Source: Gyrodactylus bullatarudis (taxonomy: Eukaryota > Platyhelminthes > Monogenea > Gyrodactylidea > Gyrodactylidae). From it: a DNA stretch of 64,000 nucleotides. The stretch is taken from assembly GCA_012064415.1 (NCBI GenBank), contig SSNU01000129.1, positions 25,968 to 89,967 of the forward strand. The letters run 5' to 3'. Position numbers and translations under genes: made by a program. Numbering within the stretch: the stretch's first letter is position 1; each line of letters begins with the position of its first letter. The notes under the pieces are model-generated. The model was not told the origin of the DNA, ran no database searches, and saw nothing but the letters and a program-made list of their open reading frames with translations. Positions 60,901 through 64,000 of the stretch are shown in pieces.

Positions 60901-62537
60901 AATGTAGAAATTACAGTGTTTTTTAGACATTAAACCTACTAGCAAAGTGTGGTCACTGGTAATTACTATATCCAAGTGAACTCTAACTTGATGGAGATAG
61001 GGTTCGAATCCTGGCTATAGTGTAGTGACGAGTCCTAACAAGGACGAAACGCGTCTACATCTGCCACCGTGAGTTGAATATTATTCGACTCTCTTATGGA
61101 ATTGACACTTGCTTATCCGAATTTCTAACATCTAGGTGTGAGAAGACAATCTCCATCAAGTTAGAGTTCATATGGATATAGTAATTACCAGTGACCACAC
61201 TTTGCTAGTAGGTTTAATGTCTAAAGAATTTTTGTCTTCATAATGCTCGCATTTGATCTATTTGAGGCTGCGAGCCGAGATAAAAACAGATCAAATTTTA
61301 TAAATAAATAATAATACTAGTCCTTGCAGTTATACTGAACCGGGAAATATTTTACTTTTACTATTTATTGAACATTTCGCATTCCATCTGGGATAAAAAC
61401 AAAAAGAATTAAAATTATTTTTACAATTATTATGTAATATTTTTCAAATGATAACGTAACGGTAAAATAAATCTTTTCTCAATAATTTGATTGTTACGAG
61501 AGAAAAATATTTCTTCTATGAGAAAGAATTCAGATTTCTGTCAAAAATCTTCTTATCTTAAATTAAAATCTTAATTTGATTTCTTGATCTTTTTCTTTCT
61601 TTAGCAATTTTCAAATTAAAACAATCCAGCAATTGCTCCAATGTGTAAATGAGAACTAACGAATGTCATTTTTGTTGCGGTTCTTTGTCATTTTCGAAAT
61701 AAATTAACTCAATCTACTATTAATCGATGTCATTGGGAGACTATGTGTTTTTCGACAATACAACATATAATGTAATTTGAGAATATTTTGACAGAAATGT
61801 TATTACATTATCTTTAACAATACACTCCTCTGTATTTTTATGCAAGTCAACAATAGCTAACATTTTATACATTTATTTATTATTTTTATAGAAGTAGTTT
61901 TAATCTTTTTATGTGCTGCTTTCCTAAAAAGTTAAAAGATGGAATTTATGTATGAATATTTTATTTCGTTTCTCATCACCAAAATTTGTTGAATGAGGAA
62001 GATATTTATTATTCTTTGATTCGAATGTTCGATTGGAAAAGTTGACCTTAATAAAAAGACGATCCGAAATAACTTTTAGTATCGCATTCACAGGGAAAAT
62101 GTTGATCTGCGCCTAAATATTTTTATGATCATGATAGAAAAGTTTAATCTGCTAAAGTTATTTCTCACATAGATCCAAGAATTTTATGATGATTTTATTT
62201 TACGGATAAAATTCACATGGATTTGATGAACTTTTTGCTATTGATTGTCATACCGAGTTAAATATTCTATTCATTCAATCTAAAAAAGATAAAATTTATT
62301 CATCTGAATTAAACTGTTAGGATAGTTTTAATTTACTCTAATTTCGTTAAGTATTCCAATAAATTCGTTAAACTCATTTGATAATTACATCGTTTATTGT
62401 TCTTATTTATTTTTTCAACGTCTAAAGTCGAAAAATTGTCCACTAATTTTGTAATTCTTTTATTTTCTAGGTCGTAAATATAATCCTCAAGACCCCATCG
62501 ACTCATTCAGAATTGGTCCTCGTGGTAAAAGCAAGAA
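27946..62537 (+). CDS. PTPN4/PTPN3-type FERM-PDZ tyrosine phosphatase, N-terminal and middle part
   Basis: Exons with compatible phases: 27946-28071, 28100-28213, 28244-28286, 28318-28494, 36169-36295, 36352-36439, 36502-36678, 45683-46053, 47562-47730, 48302-48400, 48455-48560, 48613-48629, 48778-about 49236, 59622-59918 and 62471-62537. The FERM domain shows RWLNPDK, RYYVPDP, LQEEYTRYHFFLQL and TPGYTLEF; AAELNFIN and KVIWEECVSCHAFFRI follow. A FERM-adjacent basic segment and Ser-rich linker come next, then a PDZ domain (GFNIRGGKDHGMPIIVSRI, PADLAIPRLHEGDQILSING, THDE, VLVVKA). In family members FERM targets the protein to membrane and cytoskeleton, PDZ binds C-termini, and a phosphatase follows. 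That domain must lie beyond 64000. Weak points are the GTCGAT donor after exon 7 and the end of exon 13. Confidence 0.88.
28072..28099 (+). other. 28-nt intron 1 of the PTPN4-like gene
   Basis: GTAATA...TTTTTTTAG, 28 nt, phase 0. Removal joins NFIVS to KDCIGQYLLDLV, which aligns gap-free with the PTPN4 FERM start. Retention shifts the frame to an early stop. Confidence 0.78.
28214..28243 (+). other. 30-nt intron 2 of the PTPN4-like gene
   Basis: GTATTATTG...ACTACTCTAG, phase 0. Removal joins STNIQ to RWLNPDKK, the conserved FERM motif RWLDP. The intron ends in an in-frame TAG when retained. Confidence 0.78.
28287..28317 (+). other. 31-nt intron 3 of the PTPN4-like gene
   Basis: GTAAGAAG...TTATTCTCTAG, phase 1. 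Removal joins KVYK to NNLKYVFYLNFRYYVPDP. Retention leads to TAA just after the acceptor. Confidence 0.75.
28495..29239. other. PTPN4-like intron 4, proximal part
   Basis: Strong donor GTGAGT at 28495. AT-rich with a perfect TATATAATATATATATTATATA-like palindrome near 28685-28708. No element recognised before the LINE relic. Confidence 0.4.
29358..29535 (-). repeat. 3' LTR of the gypsy element
   Basis: 178 bp, TG...CA ends. It differs from the 5' LTR at three sites, two of them in the first 20 bp. Confidence 0.93.
29530..32432 (-). pseudogene. gypsy Pol: RT, RNase H, integrase (broken)
   Basis: Continues in frame after the gag stop. RT shows FVKKKDGSLRVCADY, LDLSAAFLQVEL, YGVKPA and, after a 1-nt loss near 31750, AYIDDILIWG. 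RNase H shows AADASQSGIGAVL, EKEGLAIVYAI and TDHKPL. Integrase has the HHCC domain (HFGHCGINAM...CEPC), MDFAGPI, VSDNG and PQSNGQAERF. The segment between the second catalytic Asp and the Glu is only 24 residues instead of about 35, so part of the core is deleted. The frame ends in a Pro/Thr-rich tail. Nonsense, frameshift and deletion make this copy defective despite near-identical LTRs. Confidence 0.88.
32433..34024 (-). CDS. gypsy Gag and start of protease
   Basis: The frame is open from 34070, upstream in the 5' LTR. A likely start is the Met of MSHLRTQQTGD inside the LTR, or MVPKDEVDE just after the primer site. An acidic, Ser/Pro-rich N-terminus is followed by a helical capsid-like region (LKEVLRKRTIDEEKS, ALVRCLGEDE). 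Two zinc knuckles follow: CLACGRNHFSNNC and CDKCNRYGHLTERC. The protease begins with the flap-like LLLDLGADLSLIN, where the usual DTG/DSG reads DLG, which would weaken catalysis. The frame stops at TAA (32433-32435), but the same frame continues at once into pol, so the stop is either a single nonsense mutation or a read-through site. Confidence 0.85.
34000..34177 (-). repeat. 5' LTR of the gypsy element
   Basis: 178 bp, TG...CA. On the minus strand it contains TTAATAAATATAA, a possible polyadenylation or TATA-like site, and near its end an ATG (MSHLRTQQ) in frame with gag. Confidence 0.93.
37133..38480 (-). pseudogene. decayed LINE (LINE-D)
   Basis: Minus strand: endonuclease start at 38339-38073 (SPSLVLVTESWL, GGGVIAFVHN), then a frameshift and a collapsed middle. 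The LINE C-terminus at 37363-37133 (LLRRSNLYPIWMRM) is homologous to LLAKSQLFPLWIRR after LINE-A ORF2. Most of the reverse transcriptase is deleted. It lies in PTPN4-like intron 7. Confidence 0.7.
38530..41270. other. PTPN4-like intron 7, repeats without coding
   Basis: AT-rich, no exon seen. A small palindrome lies at 39154-39196 (AGTATATCCTTTGA and its complement). A dispersed direct repeat AAAGTCRTTCTGGAARTAGTYTTCGC occurs at 39856-39881 and 40625-40650, about 770 bp apart. Confidence 0.4.
41272..41316 (-). ncRNA. decayed SINE-type hammerhead
   Basis: Minus strand: CTAACCAGTCCGAATAAGGACGAAACGCGTATA. Helix II (GTCC/GGAC), GAAA and the ACGCGT helix III survive. Two core positions differ (CTAACCA for CTGANGA), so it is probably inactive. 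Confidence 0.5.
41342..42558. mobile_element. foldback element with inverted repeats near 390 bp
   Basis: The arms 41342-41740 and 42160-42558 are complementary from TATACCTTTTTCAGGTCTAG inward to the block ending near GAATTTGGAAGATTTAACTG, with very few mismatches. The interior (about 420 bp) holds short broken frames, one with RLRRLELIAENAKAS (about 42065-42110, plus). The arm ends carry TA on both outer edges, compatible with a TA target. A nearly perfect long stem implies recent origin. Confidence 0.85.
42560..42960 (-). pseudogene. Penelope-like GIY-YIG endonuclease fragment
   Basis: The frame 42660-42944 encodes LLIYKFQCDCGASYIGR with a downstream RSNDHLKKD and HSKQENHKAS, the layout of the PLE GIY-YIG domain (here YKF...SYIG with Cys-x-Cys). 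Upstream IVFRTQRLFSLHHKDLLK matches the 53.1-kb copy. No reverse transcriptase part is present next to it. The 40-bp end block at 42565-42605 recurs at 8.9 kb. Confidence 0.78.
43390..45640. mobile_element. nested pair of foldback elements
   Basis: The outer inverted pairs are TATAGAACTCGATAGTTATA (43413-43432) against about 45595-45616, and 43905-44012 against 45455-45570 (ATTAGAAGATTTATCTTAATAAG; TCACTCACGCAATTATAAATA). Inside them lies a second foldback at 44112-44956. The left outer arm is longer, so the right arm has a deletion or the left an insertion. No coding region is recognised. It lies in PTPN4-like intron 7. Confidence 0.7.
44112..44956. mobile_element. inner foldback, inverted repeats about 165 bp
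   Basis: Arms 44112-44278 and 44795-44956 are nearly perfect complements (ATATATGTTACGTTCAAAG outermost; GTGATTAAACGTACAATGTG inner). Each arm is rich in smaller palindromes of GTGTACAC/GTATAC type. The central 510 bp have no coding potential I recognise. Confidence 0.82.
46898..47187. repeat. short foldback of the GATATGAAGTTGGGAAT family
   Basis: Arms TATGAAGATGGGAATTTATGG (46908) and its complement near 47150-47180, with the pair AAGAAATCGAGGTTTTTTTGG and its complement inside. It lies in intron 8 of the PTPN4-like gene. Confidence 0.75.
48613..48629 (+). other. 17-nt micro-exon of the PTPN4-like gene
   Basis: GTCAACAAGATGATTTA lies between TTTCTTCTTAG and GTAAGTAT, phase 1 to 0, adding SQQDDL. 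Phases match both neighbours. The short length makes it a prediction rather than a certainty. Confidence 0.55.
49306..50085. other. PTPN4-like intron 13, proximal part
   Basis: AT-rich. Open frames on the minus strand (49498-49985) show no recognisable domain, though local basic and aromatic composition hints at an old element. Confidence 0.3.
50086..50310 (-). mobile_element. Penelope-like terminal repeat (pLTR)
   Basis: Diverged copy of the 7540-7770 block, placed directly upstream of a plus-strand PLE reverse transcriptase. Its hammerhead points to the minus strand, so this piece is inverted relative to the RT, as often seen in PLE insertions. Confidence 0.62.
50169..50210 (-). ncRNA. hammerhead ribozyme (PLE type), best-preserved copy
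   Basis: Minus strand: helix I TAAGT (50210-50206) with ACTTA (50173-50169), core CTGAAGA (50205-50199), helix II segment GATCTGGC, GAAA (50190-50187), helix III ATAAA/TTTAT with 3-nt loop, cleavage-site C at 50174. All core positions follow CUGANGA...GAAA...UH. Helix II has one certain pair, so strength is uncertain. Confidence 0.75.
50311..50957 (+). pseudogene. Penelope-like reverse transcriptase, 5'-truncated
   Basis: FKFGGVYYKQIDGVPMG (50311-50364), then a frameshift, LLADMFLASLEQTS, and the catalytic RYLDDTFLL near 50453-50480. A second frameshift near 50500 leads to frame 50505-50957 (HENIDFTNE, LSFLQLEVIR, TEIYRKTNAPSQFLP). PLE reverse transcriptases prime on target DNA and are related to telomerase. 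The palm is mostly present; fingers and N-terminus are missing. The thumb end (LPFKGDTFKSIL) leads into sequence continued by the GIY-YIG relic at 53.1 kb beyond the inserted SINE and LINE. Confidence 0.85.
50981..51132 (+). mobile_element. tRNA-derived SINE, copy 1
   Basis: Head 50981-51067: GCCCGGT and ACCGGGC close an acceptor-like stem, with A box TGGCGTAGTGG and B box GGTTCAAACCC. The T-arm pairs badly, so it is not a functional tRNA. A 60-bp body (AACACTCTTTCTCTGTTCTC) and AT-rich tail follow. Copy 2 is at 62.92-63.09 kb. It abuts LINE-E directly. Confidence 0.82.
51133..52975 (+). mobile_element. 5'-truncated LINE (LINE-E) with intact reverse transcriptase
   Basis: Begins in the linker before the RT, lacks an endonuclease, and ends in a 3' UTR at about 52975. 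It is a different family from LINE-A (FADD rather than YADD). It is nested in the PLE between RT and endonuclease parts. Confidence 0.85.
51134..52717 (+). CDS. LINE-E reverse transcriptase
   Basis: A 527-codon uninterrupted frame. Motifs in order: VKITPIPKVKK (about 111-121), DLRPISSLNIFLSILD, QHGFLHGKSTSSNMLEF, LIDASKAFDKL (about 192-202), INSGVPQGSTIGPLLFN (about 248-264), LKFADDLKFVF with catalytic FADD (about 278-288), SDLGFSISDGL, and the C-terminal HIQSRFLYFLYP and NPLWIRRYAI. All RT catalytic residues are present. With no endonuclease and no start context it cannot move itself. The intact frame implies a recent insertion. Confidence 0.88.
   Translation: MFDYKKKNLRIIQRTTKLREKINENFISSFNQFERIELIPTNSPPPFISLFDLNYIYEICKNKKRLDIHFNLLYNLPPYFLTILVQFLNHCNSVCEIPLDWLIVKITPIPKVKKYSCFSDLRPISSLNIFLSILDRFLTKEISNALPFPFPDKTQHGFLHGKSTSSNMLEFMNYTTPLLKITKTFVIVHLIDASKAFDKLKFSYIKDKLIKLNIDPYLINLTMYFLSNRKQFVYFNSTSSKLVNINSGVPQGSTIGPLLFNLCFADIQLPENIEGVLLKFADDLKFVFKVKNSLDIVKINHNFSLLKGSLEAMGLYINRDKCKLLLPCGLPATLLESLLLPGEFVSLTSDLGFSISDGLKINPLSKLSKINTTIFSILKFSKSSFLRLKEYKAFVLNNLDYITSLVPMLSNEKSLEIEHIQSRFLYFLYPDLESYNARILFSGLNPLWIRRYAILVKNFIKSAKMSENSYNLRNPSYSKHYLLSAYTMIENKYKISECSDPTNIKVAMSHIRSKLDYSKSLLYSYQH
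53060..53600 (+). pseudogene. Penelope-like GIY-YIG endonuclease and tail relic
   Basis: IVFKTQRLFNLIHKDLLK is followed, after stops and frameshifts, by sequence encoding the Cys-x-Cys and SYIG-type region (53165-53225) and FFINLF, then the conserved tail block CTCCACTGTTGCTATTTATTGGAGAG. It is probably the 3' half of the PLE whose RT lies at 50.3-50.96 kb. No hammerhead motif remains at its end. Confidence 0.72.
53601..56970. other. PTPN4-like intron 13, middle part
   Basis: Mostly AT-rich sequence without exons. Repeat fragments seen: a GATATGAAGTTGGGAAT-family arm at about 53850-53920, the 14.86-kb repeat at 55105-55165, and a further arm piece (CCTACTTATGTTGACCACTTT) at 55199-55240. The frame 56674-56991 runs into the next foldback and has no domain I know. 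Confidence 0.4.
56975..57590. mobile_element. foldback of the GATATGAAGTTGGGAAT family, larger copy
   Basis: Arms about 56980-57200 and 57350-57590. Inverted pairs include AATCCTACTCATGTTGCC with GGCAACATGAGTGGGATT, and GTGCTAGTGTGG with CCACACTAGCAC. No coding. Arm identity is lower than in the 41-kb foldback. Confidence 0.75.
57591..58400. other. intron sequence, nothing recognised
   Basis: AT-rich intron without exon, RNA gene or clear repeat. Confidence 0.35.
58403..58523. repeat. small perfect-ended hairpin MITE
   Basis: GTTCGCTTGCTACCTGA (58404-58420) and TCAGGTAGCAAGCGAAC (58503-58519) are perfect complements. Weaker pairing continues inward (ATGTAGTCTTC with GAAGACAACAT). Total about 120 bp with a short loop, so the RNA could form a long hairpin. 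Confidence 0.75.
58527..59621. other. intron sequence before the PDZ exon
   Basis: No exon supported. A frame at 59273-59533 has no known motif. The acceptor TTTTATTAG at 59613-59621 starts the PDZ exon. Confidence 0.35.
59950..60900. repeat. repeat fragments and tRNA-like relics in intron 14
   Basis: Two single arms of the GATATGAAG family lie at about 60145-60200 and 60380-60450. A tRNA-like A box (TGGCCTAGTGG, 60612-60622) is followed by a weak B-box-like GTTCAAG, probably another decayed SINE head. A further weak A-box-like TTAATGGTTAGAGC lies at 59960-59975. Confidence 0.4.
60922..61229 (+). mobile_element. inverted-repeat element with B box and hammerhead
   Basis: Outer arms GACATTAAACCTACTAGCAA (60928-60947) and the complement near 61205-61225. 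The left inner arm and A box are deleted. The centre keeps B box GGTTCGAATCC (61001-61011) and a hammerhead. The right arm is full length (CCACCGTGAGTTGAATATT and on). Confidence 0.8.
61017..61063 (+). ncRNA. SINE-type hammerhead, one core change
   Basis: Helix I GGTGTA-like (here AGTGTA) with TACATC, core GTGACGA (61025-61031; the first base should be C), helix II GTCC/GGAC with loop TAACAA, GAAA, self-complementary ACGCGT, cleavage-site C at 61055. It resembles the hammerheads of schistosome SM-alpha repeats. Confidence 0.72.
61230..62470. other. PTPN4-like intron 14, distal part
   Basis: AT-rich. No exon or repeat recognised. Acceptor TATTTTCTAG at 62461-62470. Confidence 0.35.
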
Positions 62538-62903
62538 GTAAGTCTTTTTAAATACTCTTAAACTGATAGGTTGAGAACCTATACACCTTAATATTAAGAT
62601 TTTTTCAAGTTTGAGACAACACTATTTTTTAACTAAGATGAAAGGCCTTGTCGATTCCAAAATGAGAGAGCAATTGGAATTTTATTTTTAGGTTCACGAT
62701 CAGTATTATTTTTCAAATAAGAATATATTTTACACCGTGTGTCTATTCATTGCAATATTTCTCTACCTTTTCTTGAGCAAAATTTCTTCTATGAGTCAGT
62801 AGATAATTATGAATGAGTAATTCACGTTGTTTTTCAAAAACGTCCGAGTATCCACTTAAATTCATAATTTGGAAATATGTAAGAAAGGAATATATTTATA
62901 AAC

Positions 62904-63103
62904 CATATACGTATTTCTTTTTTTTTTGAAATTGAAACATTTATATTTATTTATAGAATTGATTTGTACAAATAACGGAACAGGGAAAGAGTGTTCAATG
63001 TGCCCGGTGTGGGAGGGTCTGAACCTAGGACCGAGAGTAAGAGGGTCCGAATGAGAGGTGAGAGAGATACCACTACGCCACACCGGGCATATACGTATTT
63101 CTT
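62904..63103 (-). mobile_element. tRNA-derived SINE, copy 2, with 16-bp TSD
   Basis: CATATACGTATTTCTT flanks the insert at 62904-62919 and 63088-63103. On the minus strand the element runs from GCCCGGTG (63087) through A box TGGCGTAGTGG, a B box mutated to GGTTCAGACCC, the same 60-bp body as copy 1, and a poly-A tail (poly-T at 62920-62928). The TSD and A tail show LINE-driven retrotransposition. Confidence 0.9.
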
Positions 63104-63122
63104 AAATCTTCATCAGTGGCAT
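63088..63122 (-). ncRNA. possible hammerhead at PLE tail, split by SINE
   Basis: GCCA, CTGATGA (63116-63110), 8 nt, GAAA (63101-63098), self-complementary TACGTA, U-A. The expected TGGT for helix I is now at 62905-62902, beyond the SINE. Helix III bases differ from the 15.5-kb copy but still pair. Confidence 0.42.
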
Positions 63123-63360
63123 TGCTTTAAAAATGATAAAAGTTAAAAGATTCATTCAAGATAACATTTTACAAATAATGAAAGAAATAGTAAAAGATGA
63201 ATAAAATTAGAATAATATATAAGCTGAAAAACACCAAAACTCTTCAATAAATAACAACAGTGGAGAAAAAAGTGAAAAACTCACATAGGCCAGGGGAGTT
63301 GAAGGTTATAAGAATAGTTATTTTGAACACATAGATTGGGTTTATATAGATTAATAAAGA
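63088..63360 (-). mobile_element. Penelope-like tail, interrupted by the SINE
   Basis: Minus strand: TTCTTTATTAATCTATATAAACCC, the CTCCACTGTTGTTAT tail block, then a hammerhead-like end that continues on the other side of the SINE at 62903. Homologous to 15.24-15.51 and 53.38-53.53 kb. Confidence 0.7.
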
Positions 63361-63604
63361 ATAAGCACCATATGGAAATTACAGTGTTTTTAGACAATTA
63401 ACCTACTAGCAAAGTGTGGTCACTGGTAATTACTATATCCAAGTGAACTCTAACTTGATGGAGATTGTCTTCTCACACCTAGATGTTAGAAATTCGGATA
63501 AGCAAGTGTCAATTCCATAAGAGAGTCGAATAATATTCAACTCACGGTGGCAGATGTAGACCAGGTGGTGTCAATACTATGGGAGTGTGGAGTAATAGGA
63601 GATG

Positions 63605-63676
63605 AACGGGGGTTCTGGCCTAGTGGTTAGAAACGTTGCCTCACAACGTTGAAGACCTGGGTTCGAATCCTGTTTA
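63605..63676 (+). promoter_or_regulatory. tRNA-like head with pol III A and B boxes
   Basis: A box TGGCCTAGTGG (63616-63626) and a perfect B box GGTTCGAATCC (63660-63670), with an anticodon-like arm ACGTTGCCTCACAACGT between. The spacing matches a tRNA internal promoter. There is no acceptor stem, so it is a SINE-type promoter rather than a tRNA. Confidence 0.75.
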
Positions 63677-63716
63677 TGGTGTACTGACGAGTCCTAATAA
63701 GGACGACATCTGCCAC
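63677..63716 (+). ncRNA. SINE-type hammerhead, cleavage part deleted
   Basis: Helix I GGTGTA and core CTGACGA (63684-63690) are intact, as is helix II GTCC/GGAC. After GGACGA a 10-bp deletion relative to the 61.0-kb copy removes most of GAAA, helix III and the cleavage site. Confidence 0.7.
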
Positions 63717-63886
63717 CGAGTCGACTCTCTTATGGAATTGACACTTGCTTCCGAATTTCTAACATCTAGGTGTGAGAAGACAATCTCCATCAAGTTAGAG
63801 TTCATATGGATATAGTAATTACCCGTGACCACACTTTGCTAGTAGGTTAATTGATTAATAAAGAATTTCTTTAAGTAAAAAGGGTT

Positions 63887-63945
63887 GATGCCAGTTATAA
63901 GAATATAGCGCTTTTATTTCGTGGCATACTCATCAGCTTTTACAT
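63887..63945 (-). ncRNA. hammerhead ribozyme, third PLE-type variant
   Basis: Minus strand: CTGATGA (63936-63930), GTATGCCAC with G-C and U-A helix II pairs, GAAA (63920-63917), partly paired helix III ATA...TAT. Helix I AAAAG can pair with CTTAT-type sequence with one mismatch. The downstream block recurs at 10.65 kb without the core. Confidence 0.6.
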
Positions 63946-64000
63946 GCCAGATTTATATAAAGAAAATTGTGTACAAAATCTTGGTTTTAGCTCTCATTGG

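Larger units (their letters stand above)
63388..63866 (+). mobile_element. foldback element with tRNA-like promoter and hammerhead centre
   Basis: Left arm 63397-63565 and right arm 63706-63865 are inverted copies over about 160 bp (ACCTACTAGCAAAGTGTGGTCA outermost). The 145-bp centre holds a tRNA-like head and a hammerhead remnant, in that order. This is the fullest copy; 60.92 and 6.12 kb are deleted versions. Confidence 0.82.

Noticed and set aside
62862..63083. Open frame on the minus strand of 73 codons
   Set aside because: It lies wholly inside the tRNA-derived SINE and its tail; the same segment is non-coding in the 51-kb copy.

Overview
The window is AT-rich nuclear DNA of an animal, dense with transposons. 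The host genes have GT-AG introns and encode clear metazoan proteins: a TGF-beta/activin type I receptor, a PTPN4-type FERM-PDZ phosphatase, GINS subunit SLD5, mitochondrial ribosomal protein uS11m and an ADP-dependent-glucokinase-like protein. Introns fall into two classes: very short ones (28, 30, 31, 37, 52, 54, 56, 62 nt), clustered near gene 5' ends, and multi-kilobase ones filled with repeats. That pattern, Penelope-like elements (PLEs) with a GIY-YIG domain, and hammerhead ribozymes (HHRs) in tRNA-headed repeats recall parasitic flatworms. The flatworm placement is inference.

Layout. 1-3.4 kb is a compact gene cluster: the 3' end of an unrecognised gene, an ADPGK-like gene (+) and SLD5 (-). 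3.4-17.1 kb is a six-exon activin/TGF-beta type I receptor (+) whose introns hold foldback elements, decayed coding relics and PLE pieces. 17-27 kb is mobile DNA: a hAT transposon with CCTAACTA flanks, a LINE relic carrying a 556-bp hAT MITE with perfect 8-bp target-site duplications (TSDs), and a near-complete two-ORF LINE. At 27.2 kb MRPS11 (-) stands head to head with a PTPN4-like gene (+). The PTPN4-like gene runs past the right edge with 15 recognisable exons for the FERM, FERM-adjacent, linker and PDZ parts; its phosphatase domain lies outside. Intron 4 carries a young 4.8-kb Ty3/gypsy element (178-bp LTRs differing at 3 sites, 5-bp TSD) inserted in an older antisense LINE. Intron 7 and later introns hold a decayed LINE, nested foldbacks, PLE fragments, two tRNA-derived SINE copies and a 5'-truncated LINE.

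The most unusual signal is the recurrence of HHR motifs. Two copies in PLE terminal repeats (7.6 and 50.2 kb, minus strand) have the three-helix layout with intact core nucleotides, although helix II is short. A related one lies at 63.9 kb. A second family (16.1, 41.3, 61.0, 63.7 kb) sits just downstream of tRNA-like pol III promoter boxes inside a long inverted-repeat element. A third, weaker motif ends PLE tails (15.5 and 63.1 kb); its helix III covaries between copies, and one copy is split by a SINE. Also notable are the ultra-short introns, an ADPGK-like protein lacking the catalytic GLGD motif, a receptor with no visible signal peptide and an altered GS-domain Leu-Pro motif, and a retrotransposon gag frame that runs through LTR and primer-binding site.
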